Assembly (NCBI GenBank): GCA_902608115.1
Contig: CACLMT010000001.1
Span: 1 to 64,000 of the forward strand
Origin: an uncultured SAR86 cluster bacterium
GTDB lineage: Bacteria; Pseudomonadota; Gammaproteobacteria; Magnimaribacterales; D2472
Reading direction: 5' to 3'
DNA: 64,000 nucleotides
Shown: positions 36,797-44,845 of the stretch, one piece after another
How positions within the stretch are numbered: position 1 is the stretch's first letter
Layout: each line of letters starts with the position of its first letter
The notes under the pieces: generated by a model
The model's input: only the letters and a program-made list of their open reading frames with translations
What the model was told of the DNA's origin: nothing
Database searches by the model: none
Translations under genes and position numbers: made by a program

Positions 36797-37348
36797 TATT
36801 TCCATTTTATGTTGCAGCCCATAGATGGATATTGCTCTGATGAAATCTTCTCTCCCTCTATAAGGCAATACATCGCATCTCTTAAATCTTTTCCATCGGG
36901 ATCTTTTCCTGAGCCTGGTGAAGTTTCATCAAATCGTCCCCTGTAGACTAACTTTCTATCTTCATTAAAAAGATAAAATTCAGGCGTGCATTCAGCTTTA
37001 TATTTTTTTTGCAATGTCCTGAGTTTCGTCATACAGATAAGGAAACTCAAGCCCCAATTCCTCCCACAGTAACCGCATCTTCTCTGGACCATCTTGTGGA
37101 TAATTTACAATATCATTTGAGCTTATCGCAACAAGATTTAATTTATCTTTAAAATCCTTCTCTAATTTTTGAATCTGCTGATGATAATGAATCACATAAG
37201 GACAATGATTGCATATAAACATTATCAGAGATGGTTTTGTTCCCTCAAGATTATCGGTTGAGAAATTCTCACCCGAAATTGTGTTAAATAAATCAAATTC
37301 AATTAAGCTTGATTGAAGCTCAAGCATAGTAGAGTATTTAAGTACCAT
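36796..37348 (-). CDS. Thioredoxin-fold protein, frameshifted
   Basis: Reconstructed from two overlapping frames joined at the eight-T run 37003-37010 (A8 on the coding strand), giving about 183 residues. The N-terminal part has the redox motif IMFICNHCPYVIHY (CNHC) and LVAISSNDIVNYPQDGPEKM. The C-terminal part carries KYKAECTPEFYLFNEDRKLVYRGRFDE. Both belong to the AhpC/TSA-related thioredoxin family with a CxxC pair. It begins just outside the distal glmS-tail repeat, so it may be the first gene outside the island or its last cargo. Confidence 0.75.
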
Positions 37349-37378
37349 AATTTCCCTCTTCTAGTTCACTGTTCTGAA

Positions 37379-37395
37379 TTACTCATGGTTACGAA
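37379..37395 (-). repeat. glmS-tail repeat A10 (distal end of array)
   Basis: Minus-strand reading TTCGTAACCATGAGTAA, one base shorter than the other copies. It is the most complete site: 11-base arms TTCACTGTTCT and AGAACAGTGAA form a perfect inverted repeat on either side (about 37365-37375 and 37404-37414). No copy was found further left. Confidence 0.7.
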
Positions 37396-37421
37396 GTGTT
37401 TTAGAACAGTGAATAAGATTA

Positions 37422-37751
37422 TTAAAACCCCTCTGGCGCCTTCTTGCTGGTGCTATCAGCATACCAACATATATAAAGATCTGGATATTTTGTTCCTATC
37501 TGATCTCTTATCTCATATATGTCAATCATCTTGGGAACGTTATCAGCTGACGTGCTACCCAACCTATCATAGCTAAATACTTTGTTAGATATTCTTGAAA
37601 GGTGAGAAAAATATTCCACTAAACCAGAGACTGCTCTTACCGGAATGGGGTTTGTTGCATCTAAACCAAACCTACCTGTAGCTCCGGGTATCTCATCAAA
37701 TCCAGAAATGCTTATGGCTTGCATAAGTATTAATTCATCCATTTCATTCAT
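37422..37751 (-). CDS. Island cargo protein of unknown function, 109 residues
   Basis: Unrecognised. Soluble, acidic protein starting MNEMDELILMQAISISGFDE, with GATGRFGLDATNPIPVRAV and a C-terminal DLYICWYADSTSKK. It fills the space between repeats A9 and A10 exactly: the start lies 18 bases from A9 and the stop next to the arm of A10, as expected for a one-gene cassette. Confidence 0.65.
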   Translation of the reverse strand: MNEMDELILMQAISISGFDEIPGATGRFGLDATNPIPVRAVSGLVEYFSHLSRISNKVFSYDRLGSTSADNVPKMIDIYEIRDQIGTKYPDLYICWYADSTSKKAPEGF

Positions 37752-37769
37752 AAAATTCTCTGTTCTGAA

Positions 37770-37787
37770 TTACTCCATAGTGACGGA
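37770..37787 (-). repeat. glmS-tail repeat A9
   Basis: Minus-strand reading TCCGTCACTATGGAGTAA, coding for SVTME-stop. The downstream arm (AATTCAGAACAGAGAATT) belongs to the TTCACTGTTCT family. The upstream arm (GGTCAAAAACACATACAAGC) resembles those of A5 and A8, so the site looks hybrid. Confidence 0.7.
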
Positions 37788-37832
37788 ATAGAACCGCTTG
37801 TATGTGTTTTTGACCACCTTAAATTAAAGCGA

Positions 37833-38216
37833 CTACTTTAAGTGGTTACATACTAGTTCTAGCATATATTCATTCATTGAGTTTGGAGCGGTATAAATCC
37901 ACTTTGGATTTTTAACGGTATTGGTCGTAACTTTTCCTACACCCATCGGTTGCTTATAGTAGAACTCGCTTAAAACCATAATTTTTGATAGTTTACAGTC
38001 GCCTTGCATATAACTTACATAAGAGAAATCACCATCTTGATCGGGTTCAAACAAATCAGTTAAAAACCGATAATATTTATATCCATCAACTTTTTTAATT
38101 TTCTCAAAATCTATATAGTAATCACTGTTATTTACATTATCACCAATCAGTTTCCAATCCGCATAAGAGTTAAATGAAATCAGTATTGAGAATAAAAAGA
38201 CGAGGAGTTTTTTCAT
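37833..38216 (-). CDS. Exported cargo protein, surface-adhesin E-like
   Basis: 127 residues with a signal peptide (about 1-19). The mature part, WKLIGDNVNNSDYYIDFEKI then CKLSKIMVLSEFY and WIYTAPNSM, resembles the short domain of surface-adhesin E proteins, including two cysteines. It is clearly related to the cargo at 43262-43657 (shared YID..IKK, YY, DC.L, WxY and terminal C). Function of such single-domain proteins is unknown. Confidence 0.72.
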   Translation of the reverse strand: MKKLLVFLFSILISFNSYADWKLIGDNVNNSDYYIDFEKIKKVDGYKYYRFLTDLFEPDQDGDFSYVSYMQGDCKLSKIMVLSEFYYKQPMGVGKVTTNTVKNPKWIYTAPNSMNEYMLELVCNHLK

Positions 38217-38305
38217 AATAGACTTATTTTTGAACTAGAAGTTAATTCTACTACTGAAAGCAATCAAAAGGTCGAAAATTGGCCCCTAAAGGGGAGCGAG
38301 CGATT

Positions 38306-38323
38306 CTACTCCACAGCAACCGG
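38306..38323 (-). repeat. glmS-tail repeat A8
   Basis: Minus-strand reading CCGGTTGCTGTGGAGTAG, coding for PVAVE-stop. Its upstream arm (AACAGTAACACCCAAATACA) is nearly the same as that of A5. It is preceded on the + strand by ggcccctaaaggggagcg, a small GC-rich palindrome. Confidence 0.68.
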
Positions 38324-38348
38324 TTGTATTTGGGTGTTACTGTTTTTG

Positions 38349-38525
38349 TTACCATGGAAATAATCTAGTATTGCCTGAGAGAAAATATCTTAATACCCAA
38401 GATATTATCAATGGCGACAATCCTAAACCGATTTCTATAAGTCCTAAAGACGGTAAATATATAAAAAACAGAATGCTTATCAAAAAACCTAACCAGTGAA
38501 TGATTTTACCAAGTCGTTCTAACAT
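38349..38525 (-). CDS. Small two-span membrane protein, 58 residues
   Basis: MLERLGKIIHWLGFLIS starts it and SGNTRLFPW ends it, with two hydrophobic helices. It is a clear relative of the 77-residue cargo at 44846-45079, which begins with FLERLSNVIHLIGWLIS and ends with GNKKIFPTFK. The relationship to a second cassette gene in the same island makes this a real gene despite its size. Its stop lies at the arm of repeat A8. Function unknown. Confidence 0.7.
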   Translation of the reverse strand: MLERLGKIIHWLGFLISILFFIYLPSLGLIEIGLGLSPLIISWVLRYFLSGNTRLFPW

Positions 38526-38609
38526 TTTTATATTTTCTCAAAATTATCTTTAATATACGAATATACTATTATGAAGACATTAAGAAACATTTAAGAAATA
38601 GGATCTAAT

Positions 38610-39095
38610 ATGGAATCATTCATAAAAGGGATAAAAAATTACACAAATTTTAGTGGCAGGACAACCAGAAAAGATTATTGGTTGTTCGTCCTTTTTTATC
38701 TAATTTTCAGTTTTGTAGCAGGACTAATTGATGGATTTTTTGGGCTTTATAATTATGAAGCAGACTATGGGCTTATAAGCGGGATTTACATACTATTTAT
38801 GTTTATACCTGTCATAGCCGTAGAAATTAGAAGGAATCACGATGCAAACAGAAGCGGTTGGTTTATTCTGTTACCTTTTTATAATTTTTATCTCCTTTTT
38901 GTTCCAACCCACCCCGAAGAAAATGATTGGGGTCCTGTGCCTGCGAGCATTGCCGAATCAATACAAAATAATGGTAACAAAAAAAATACCTCTGATTTAG
39001 AAGCAAAACTAGAAGAAGTGAAAAATCTATTAGAAAAAGGATTGTTAACTGAAGGGGAAGCAAGCACCAGAAGACAAAAAATAATCTCTGATTAA
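38610..39095 (+). CDS. DUF805 membrane protein with SHOCT-like tail
   Basis: 161 residues. The DUF805 domain begins FSGRTTRKDYWLFVLFYL and has four membrane segments, with RRNHDANRSGWFILLPFYNF, a typical signature. The C-terminal LEEVKNLLEKGLLTEGEA resembles a short SHOCT motif. It is on the + strand, against the direction of most island cargo, and just upstream of a restriction nuclease gene. Function unknown. Confidence 0.82.
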   Translation: MESFIKGIKNYTNFSGRTTRKDYWLFVLFYLIFSFVAGLIDGFFGLYNYEADYGLISGIYILFMFIPVIAVEIRRNHDANRSGWFILLPFYNFYLLFVPTHPEENDWGPVPASIAESIQNNGNKKNTSDLEAKLEEVKNLLEKGLLTEGEASTRRQKIISD

Positions 39096-39109
39096 TATTC
39101 TTAACTGCA

Positions 39110-39808
39110 ATGGAAATTTTTAATACTACTGCTGCAATGCTAGCGAGCTATAATGACATGATGAGCTCTATAAATGAAGCAGCTCAAACCCAGTCGAAAC
39201 GAGCTTACGGGGGCTTTGTGAGGGGCGTAAAAGGTAAATGGTGGGAGGCCCTTACGCACTCCCTTATCCTCCTGGCTTGGAAAGAATTAAACGGCAAAAG
39301 GAAAGATTTAGAAATTCAAGCAAGAAAAATAAAAATTCCAATCCGACAATCCTATTTATCGATGATAGAGCAGGAAGACGTAAAAGCCCACATTGAAAAC
39401 AAACCTCACTTTTTTATGGCCTCAGTAGACAAACATGTTTATGTAAAAGGAGCCTTTGTAATGGGGATAGAGTGCAAGAACTACACAGAAAATGCAATGT
39501 TGAAAAGAATTATGCTTGATTTCATGATGTTGAGATCACAATATCCCAATTTGAAATGCGCTCTATTTCAACTAGAAAGCCAATTAGGTGGAGACCATTC
39601 AGAACTAAATGAAATTACTTTGGGAAGTAAATCATCTCATACAATAATGTCGCTTTTTGACTTTCCATTACAAATAGTCACCTTTCTAAAAGGCGAAAGA
39701 AAAGTCGATCAGCCCATACACAAACCTGGATTTTATAAGCAATTGGATGAAAGCCAGCTTTTAATTGCAAAAGAACTTTTAAAAAAAGAGCTAATCGAAT
39801 TTATATAA
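39110..39808 (+). CDS. PD-(D/E)XK restriction endonuclease-like protein
   Basis: 232 residues. The active-site region is predicted at ASVDKHVYVKG followed by GIECKNYTENAMLKRIM, giving D...ECK of a PD-(D/E)XK nuclease. The basic RGVKGKWWEALT segment lies near the N-terminus. It is convergent with a DNA methyltransferase 10 bases away, as in type II restriction-modification systems. Recognition sequence unknown. Confidence 0.75.
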   Translation: MEIFNTTAAMLASYNDMMSSINEAAQTQSKRAYGGFVRGVKGKWWEALTHSLILLAWKELNGKRKDLEIQARKIKIPIRQSYLSMIEQEDVKAHIENKPHFFMASVDKHVYVKGAFVMGIECKNYTENAMLKRIMLDFMMLRSQYPNLKCALFQLESQLGGDHSELNEITLGSKSSHTIMSLFDFPLQIVTFLKGERKVDQPIHKPGFYKQLDESQLLIAKELLKKELIEFI

Positions 39809-39818
39809 AAAATTAAGC

Positions 39819-40796
39819 TTAGAGTGACTGGTCTTTTATTCTTTTTTCGGCGGTTTTACAGTAGTCTTTAGAAATATCAAGCCCTAAATAGTTTCTTTCC
39901 AGCTTATGACTAACCAAGGTTGTCGTTCCTGCTCCATTAAAAGGATCCAAAACTATATCTCCTTTAAAGGTAAACAGCTTCAATACTCTTTCTACTAACC
40001 TTTCAGGAAACATGGCTGGGTGGCCATGCTCCTTCATGCCTCTTTCTGGTGCGATGGACCACTTTGCATTAACCCAAGATTTGAATTCTTCGGCGTCTAT
40101 ATCTATGTCTTCTTTCTTGCCAGCTTTTTTTAGATTTCCCTTACAAAAAACTTCTAAAAATTCCCATGTATATTTTAAGTAAGGACTTGAGGGGCTCTTC
40201 CAGCTTCCCCAGGCAGTATATTTACAATTATAATTATTTTTTTCCCAAAGTATCTCACCCTTCCAAATAAGCCCTTTATTAAAAAAATGATTACTAATAA
40301 GGTGGTGCGCTGGAATGTAATCAGAAAACAGGGGTTGGATATTGATAATTATCCTGCCGCCATGTTTTGCAACTCTTATACACTCGTCAAAAATATTGAA
40401 AAGCGTTTCGAAGTAACTAAGCCAATCATTGGTGTCATTGTGATCTCCATAATCAAGGCCAAAATTATAAGGAGGAGAAGTAAAAACCAGATCAATTGAA
40501 TTGTCAGGAAGCTTTTTTAATACCTTTAAACTATCTTCACAAATAATTTTGTTCAGATATTTCTTTGGCAGTGGGTTTTCTGTTTTATCAAAAGGTTCAG
40601 TAAAAAATTCATAGCCCAGCCTCTTCTTTTCCTTCTCTTTTCTATTTTTAACTTTTCTTTCCGCATTAAACCCCTCGTAAATTCTTTTTCCCATTTTGAT
40701 GCCATAACTTTTTTTGGTCCTAACGTTCTTTTTTATTTTAGGCTGATTAATTTTGACAGTCTTGGGCTTTGCTGCTGTGGTTGCTTTTTTATTCAA
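39819..40796 (-). CDS. Type II DNA methyltransferase, beta class
   Basis: 325 residues. Catalytic motif IV is TSPPYNFGLDYGD, followed by FTFKGDIVLDPFNGAGTTTL (motif X and the SAM-binding motif I), giving the beta-class order. SPPY often marks N4-cytosine enzymes, but N6-adenine is not excluded. The N-terminal 70 residues are very lysine-rich. Convergent with the nuclease gene 39110-39808, so they probably form one restriction-modification pair. Confidence 0.85.
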   Translation of the reverse strand: MNKKATTAAKPKTVKINQPKIKKNVRTKKSYGIKMGKRIYEGFNAERKVKNRKEKEKKRLGYEFFTEPFDKTENPLPKKYLNKIICEDSLKVLKKLPDNSIDLVFTSPPYNFGLDYGDHNDTNDWLSYFETLFNIFDECIRVAKHGGRIIINIQPLFSDYIPAHHLISNHFFNKGLIWKGEILWEKNNYNCKYTAWGSWKSPSSPYLKYTWEFLEVFCKGNLKKAGKKEDIDIDAEEFKSWVNAKWSIAPERGMKEHGHPAMFPERLVERVLKLFTFKGDIVLDPFNGAGTTTLVSHKLERNYLGLDISKDYCKTAEKRIKDQSL

Positions 40797-40840
40797 TAAT
40801 GGGCTCCAAATAATACTTTATTATGCCTTAATATTACTCC

Positions 40841-41399
40841 TTAACCATACAAGTAAGAGTTTAAAATTTCTAGCTTGTTCACCAAGTCATTCAAGTCTTT
40901 AATGTCACTTAATTGATTGTTCTCAATTTCATATAAATCTGCCTTAGTTCTAAATGATGTTCCATTAGATCTATGCCTCAAAGTACCCTTTTTGTAAAAT
41001 TTCGCTTTTTGTAATAAACGTTTTTTAGATATTATGCCTACTATGGTAAGTTCATTTTTATTTATATTTAGTGAGTTAAATATATAAACATCCGTTGGGA
41101 ATTCTTTCTGAAGACCTATAAAGTTATTTACATAGTAGCCCCTCACATCGGTTGTTCTGCCCATTGTTTTTACATCAATTGACAGGTTTTTTAAATTTTA
41201 TGTCCTCCCCATTATCATTACCTTCTTTACCATCAACTAAATCTAAATCGAATAGATCTTTCAGAACAGATTCTCCGATAATTCCTGTGAGCTGCTCTCT
41301 TTTGTTACCATCAGCAATTCCTCTATTTCCAAAATTAAATCTTTCTACTTGATCAATGCAGTGCTTCGAAATTTCTTCTTTAACTAAAATTTTGAACAA
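40841..41399 (-). CDS. PD-(D/E)XK nuclease-like protein, frameshifted
   Basis: Two frames joined at the six-T run 41187-41192 give about 185 residues from a TTG start at 41399. Restored sequence reads GEDIKFKNLSIDVKT followed by MGRTTDVRGYYVNN; the DVK and the earlier GES and GED form a PD-(D/E)XK-like nuclease core. Unshifted, the first frame stops just before the catalytic lysine. It sits upstream of the methyltransferase and may be an accessory nuclease of the same defence cluster. Confidence 0.65.
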
Positions 41400-41406
41400 T
41401 TGTTAT

Positions 41407-41424
41407 CTACTCCACAGTCACTGT
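41407..41424 (-). repeat. glmS-tail repeat A7
   Basis: Minus-strand reading ACAGTGACTGTGGAGTAG, coding for TVTVE-stop. It is only 6 bases from the neighbouring copy A6, so the pair either marks an empty cassette or two adjoining half sites. The nuclease-like gene begins 8 bases downstream. Confidence 0.68.
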
Positions 41425-41430
41425 TTAAAC

Positions 41431-41448
41431 TTACTCCACAGTTGCGGA
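41431..41448 (-). repeat. glmS-tail repeat A6
   Basis: Minus-strand reading TCCGCAACTGTGGAGTAA, coding for SATVE-stop. The upstream arm GTTATCCACTGCTGTGAACA is a diverged form of the GTTATTCACTGTTCTAAAAC arm in A4. Confidence 0.7.
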
Positions 41449-41494
41449 ATTGTTCACAGCAGTGGATAACTTGGCTCTATTAAGGTGGAAAATC

Positions 41495-41884
41495 TTAATC
41501 GGGATTTTGATTTTCTTTTTTTTGTTTAAACCTCTCTTGATAAGCCAGGGCATTGGTTGAGGACAGTAAATAGAGCAAGAATATAATTTCTTTTAGGGCT
41601 GATATGTAGTCTGCCCTCACCAACTCCTCTGCACCAATTACAAACAAAAATGAAAGCACATCCAAAGAAACTACAAATATTGTCCAGTTTCTAGTCCAGT
41701 CTGGTTTAAAAATCATTGTATAAGCAATTCCGCCTGTGAAAACTGCTGTGAATATAGCCACAACTGGATCTACAAGATAAGTAATTGGAACCGTTATAAG
41801 AAGTGGAAGGATCCATAAACCCAACCATATTTTCCAACTGAGGGGGGATTCTTTAAGGAGCCTTAGGTTTGATGAAGAAGACAT
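41495..41884 (-). CDS. Membrane cargo protein of unknown function
   Basis: 129 residues with four hydrophobic segments between about 18 and 112 and a basic, glutamine-rich C-terminus (AYQERFKQKKENQ). Not recognised. It is the last of three same-strand genes lying between repeats A5 and A6. Confidence 0.6.
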   Translation of the reverse strand: MSSSSNLRLLKESPLSWKIWLGLWILPLLITVPITYLVDPVVAIFTAVFTGGIAYTMIFKPDWTRNWTIFVVSLDVLSFLFVIGAEELVRADYISALKEIIFLLYLLSSTNALAYQERFKQKKENQNPD

Positions 41885-41925
41885 TTGTTTATTGAAACAG
41901 ATTATTTATTAATAGAGAAATTTTT

Positions 41926-42399
41926 TCATTCTAAATGGGGATCCAGACGGAGAATTTGTCTTGGTGGTGGAAATCCCATGAGGAACCTTACTGGAAGCGG
42001 CAAAGGATGTTCGGCAGCCACCCGTTCAAACTCTTCTCCTTCCACTGGAACCGCAATGTAGTCTTCAACCTTTCCCTGAATCTCTCCGCGTACATTAGGA
42101 TTCTTGCGTGCTGATTTGTACCAGCCTCTAGTCCAATGGTGGGCTGAAACATATAATTTTCCATCAGTAATAAAGCGTGCAACCATTGTGTTTTTAGATT
42201 CTCCCTTATTATCCGTCGTTGTAATCACAATCATTGGTATACCGCAATCTTTCCTTGGTGTCTTTTGTTCTTCTACATTTGAGCACCCTTCTGGATCCTC
42301 AAAAGAAGGTTGATACATGCCCAGAAATACGGATTCGAATAGCAAAACAAAAACAACATAAACTACAGCTACGATTCCTAACCATTTAAATACTTTCAT
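41926..42399 (-). CDS. Membrane-anchored flavin/F420 nitroreductase-like protein
   Basis: 157 residues. One N-terminal helix anchors the protein (about 7-27). The rest resembles the split beta-barrel of deazaflavin-dependent nitroreductase and pyridoxamine-phosphate-oxidase-like proteins. Similar stretches are VSAHHWTRGWYKSARKNPNV, then RGEIQGKVEDYIAVPVEGEE and FERVAAEHP. Cofactor and substrate are unknown. Overlaps the preceding membrane protein gene by 4 bases. Confidence 0.7.
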   Translation of the reverse strand: MKVFKWLGIVAVVYVVFVLLFESVFLGMYQPSFEDPEGCSNVEEQKTPRKDCGIPMIVITTTDNKGESKNTMVARFITDGKLYVSAHHWTRGWYKSARKNPNVRGEIQGKVEDYIAVPVEGEEFERVAAEHPLPLPVRFLMGFPPPRQILRLDPHLE

Positions 42400-42761
42400 T
42401 TATTTTCTGCCTTTTTCTTTGCAGCTTCCTTTTGTTTTATTTCTTTGATCTTTTGACCAATTTCTTTTGGTTTGTCAAACCACGTCCTAGTCAAAATAGC
42501 CATGAGACTAAGGAACACAAAACCCCATACTTTTACCTGCAGTGTTTCCACATCAAAGATACTTACTTTAGAATCAAACAACCAAGCAAAGAAATAAAGT
42601 GGTGCGAAAAGAAACAAAGATAAAATTAATAAGATCAAGAAAAAATTACCTATGTTTGGTTTTTTTCCGTTTTCATCTACAACATTTATATGTCTCAGGT
42701 TAATAAAAATTATTAAGGTTAAGAGCAGTCCTGTCGCTTGGTTTATATTTATTGCGTCCAC
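42396..42761 (-). CDS. Membrane cargo protein of unknown function
   Basis: 121 residues from a GTG start. Three hydrophobic segments (about 9-22, 40-63, 82-94) and a strongly charged, lysine-rich end (KEIGQKIKEIKQKEAAKKK). Not recognised. It starts just beyond the degenerate repeat A5 and overlaps the flavin-enzyme-like gene by 4 bases. Confidence 0.58.
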   Translation of the reverse strand: MDAININQATGLLLTLIIFINLRHINVVDENGKKPNIGNFFLILLILSLFLFAPLYFFAWLFDSKVSIFDVETLQVKVWGFVFLSLMAILTRTWFDKPKEIGQKIKEIKQKEAAKKKAENK

Positions 42762-42778
42762 AACAGGTATTTTACCCT

Positions 42779-42796
42779 GTTTTCCACAATAACAGA
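42779..42796 (-). repeat. glmS-tail repeat A5 (degenerate)
   Basis: Minus-strand reading TCTGTTATTGTGGAAAAC, SVIVE with the stop codon lost. It is recognised mainly because its upstream arm (AACAGTAACACCCAAAACAA) matches that of A8. Confidence 0.55.
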
Positions 42797-42830
42797 TTGT
42801 TTTGGGTGTTACTGTTTTCTTCTAATCGCA

Positions 42831-42898
42831 AGGAAAAATATTATATTGGGGAACTTCTGAATGGACAGCAGACGAGGTTGACCAGGCGTATACCTTTG
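42831..42898 (+). repeat. 68-base inverted copy of an aldo-keto reductase fragment
   Basis: The + strand here equals, base for base, the reverse complement of 44257-44324 inside the aldo-keto reductase gene; it encodes GKILYWGTSEWTADEVDQAY-like residues. Identity starts and ends abruptly, and the end coincides with the stop codon of the next gene at 42899. It may be a recombination scar or an amplification/assembly chimera. Confidence 0.9.
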
Positions 42899-43135
42899 TT
42901 ATTTTTTGAGATCATTCAGAGATTGATTTGCAAGAACAAGTTCATCCTTTATATTTATCAATAGCGCTAATGTTCCGCAAATAAGGATTGCCAATATAAG
43001 TCCTGCTAAGCAGCCTACAATAAAAGCTAGAAGGTTCCCTCCGTTTGTTGCAAAAAGAATTACTGTAGCAAAAATTATTACAAACGCTATAAAACCATTA
43101 ACGAAAGACAGTCCATCAGCTAAAAATTTATTCAT
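42899..43135 (-). CDS. Small membrane protein, cargo between A4 and A5
   Basis: 78 residues with two hydrophobic helices (about 14-32 and 35-60), the second rich in glycine and alanine (FIVGCLAGLILAILICG), then a charged tail ending LNDLKK. Not recognised. Its stop codon directly abuts the inverted reductase fragment, so the natural 3' end may have been replaced. Confidence 0.6.
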   Translation of the reverse strand: MNKFLADGLSFVNGFIAFVIIFATVILFATNGGNLLAFIVGCLAGLILAILICGTLALLINIKDELVLANQSLNDLKK

Positions 43136-43213
43136 AAAATTTCTCCTAAATTTATATTAGTTAATCATAGTACAAGGTATCAATTAAAAAAAAATTTAAT
43201 TTGCTGTTATGTT

Positions 43214-43231
43214 CTACTCCACAGTTACAGA
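43214..43231 (-). repeat. glmS-tail repeat A4
   Basis: Minus-strand reading TCTGTAACTGTGGAGTAG, coding for SVTVE-stop. Its upstream arm TTATTCACTGTTCTAAAACA is identical to that of A10, 5.8 kb away. Confidence 0.72.
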
Positions 43232-43261
43232 GTGTTTTAGAACAGTGAATAACATGCGCTT

Positions 43262-43657
43262 TTAATTATTATAGGAACAAGCAAAATCAAAAGCTTTTTT
43301 GCCTACAGATCCTGGGGGTGGGTATGTCCACTCTTTGTTCGGTCCATAAAGTTTTGGCTCTCCTAAGCCCATATTTTCCGGAAAAAAGAATAAGTTTAAA
43401 GCTTGTTGTCTATCTAAATCACAGTCTGCCTTGAAACGTCCCATCACTGACAAAGCATTAGCTCCCTCGAGAGACTCTGTGTAATCATCTAAGCTCCAAT
43501 AGTAAACAAAACCTTCGTCTTTTTTTATTGTTTCTGTATCTATATATACTGAAGTGACGCCATCAAAAGACGAACCAAGTTTTAGCCAATTTTCTGCAGC
43601 AACGTTTTGGATAAAGGCTATTAAGAAAAGAACGAAAATTTTTGCTAAATAATTCAC
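43262..43657 (-). CDS. Exported cargo protein, surface-adhesin E-like
   Basis: 131 residues from a GTG start, with a signal peptide (about 1-21, ending VAAENW). The mature part includes VYIDTETIKKDEGFVYYWSL, the cysteine pair (ADCDLDRQQ and FACSYNN) and EWTYPPPGS. It is a diverged relative of the cargo at 37833-38216. The GTG start lies inside the arm of repeat A3 (AGAACAGTGAATT), so the attachment-like site supplies the start codon. Confidence 0.72.
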   Translation of the reverse strand: MNYLAKIFVLFLIAFIQNVAAENWLKLGSSFDGVTSVYIDTETIKKDEGFVYYWSLDDYTESLEGANALSVMGRFKADCDLDRQQALNLFFFPENMGLGEPKLYGPNKEWTYPPPGSVGKKAFDFACSYNN

Positions 43658-43666
43658 TGTTCTAAA

Positions 43667-43684
43667 TTACTCCACCGTGACGGA
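43667..43684 (-). repeat. glmS-tail repeat A3
   Basis: Minus-strand reading TCCGTCACGGTGGAGTAA, coding for SVTVE-stop; apart from A0 it is the copy closest to the present glmS end, with three differences. Downstream arm is of the TTCACTGTTCT family, upstream arm (CACATGTTGGACTAA) is not, so the site is hybrid. Confidence 0.75.
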
Positions 43685-43782
43685 GTTAGTCCAACATGTG
43701 GGTTTGTTGATTTGGATCATGTTACTCATTATTTAAAATTATCTATAAAGATTAACGCCAAGCATTTTTTCTTCATTCATTT

Positions 43783-44761
43783 CTATTTCACAATATTTCC
43801 TAATTTTTTGATTAACTCATCATCTTTTAAAGAATCTGAATAATCTAATGCGCCTAAATTATCTTTAAGCTGCTCTGTATTTGATGCGCCCAAGATTACA
43901 GTTGATACATTTTTATTAAGTAAGCACCAAGCTATAGCAAGCTTTGAAGGGCTGAGGTCATAATCACCGGCTAACTTTATAAAATTAGCGACTCTTTTCA
44001 TTCTATCTTGGCCTCTATCTGATTCGACCATATGCTTTCTTAGCCACTCATATCCCTCTAACGATGCTCTTGAGCCTTTAGGAATGCCTGTTAAGTATTT
44101 ACCAGTTAATGCTCCTGATGCTAAGGGCGACCATGTTGTAGTGCCCATACCATATTTTTTTAAAGATGGGCTCATACTCGACTTCAAATCTATCTCTATC
44201 TAGTAAGTTGTATTGAGGCTGCTCCATTGAAGGGGGTGTTAAATGGTTTTCTATAGCAAAGGTATACGCCTGGTCAACCTCGTCTGCTGTCCATTCAGAA
44301 GTTCCCCAATATAATATTTTTCCTAGGGTAACTAAATTATGCATAGCCCAAACCGTTTCACCAATAGGGGTATCTGGGTCTGCTCTATGGCAAAAATAAA
44401 GATCAAGATATTCAACTTGTAGTCTTTTTAGGGCTTGATGACATGCTTCAGTAATATGTTTTCTACTTAAACCCATTTGAGTCGGTGAAGGGTTTTCATG
44501 AGCTCCAAAAAAAACTTTTGAACTAACGCAATAAGAGTCTCTTGGATTATTTAAGTTATTTAATGCCTCTCCCATAACAACTTCTGACAAGCCTCTTTCA
44601 TATGCTTCTGCGTTATCAAAAAAATTGACGCCTGCATCCAGACAAATTCCAAACATTTCTTCTGCTAATTTTGAATCAACTTGTTTATTAAATGTTACCC
44701 AAGATCCAAAGGATAGCTCAGAGAGTTTAAGGCCTGATTTACCAAGATTTCTATACTTCAT
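43783..44761 (-). CDS. Aldo-keto reductase (voltage-gated K+ channel beta type), frameshifted
   Basis: Two frames joined at the seven-T run 44155-44161 restore about 325 residues. The start MKYRNLGKSGLKLSELSFGS, then FFDNAEAYERG with the catalytic Asp and Tyr, and LDLYFCHRADPDTPI with the His, identify the family. VILGASNTEQLKDNLGAL is the NADPH-binding end. Reduces carbonyl substrates with NADPH; natural substrate unknown. Cargo between A2 and A3. Confidence 0.85.
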
Positions 44762-44802
44762 ATTTTTCTTTACTCATATTCCTAGTAATTCACTACTCTG
44801 AA

Positions 44803-44820
44803 CTATTCCACCGTAACGAA
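44803..44820 (-). repeat. glmS-tail repeat A2
   Basis: Minus-strand reading TTCGTTACGGTGGAATAG, coding for FVTVE-stop. The downstream arm (GTTCAGAGTAGTGAATTAC) is a variant of the TTCACTGTTCT family; the upstream arm (GGTACAACCAATTCAA) resembles that of A1. Confidence 0.7.
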
Positions 44821-44845
44821 GTTGAATTGGTTGTACCTGTTTTCC

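Noticed and set aside
42752-42964. Plus-strand ORF of 70 codons spanning the reductase fragment
   Set aside because: It is out of frame with the reductase fragment and overlaps attachment-like repeat A5; no coding features.
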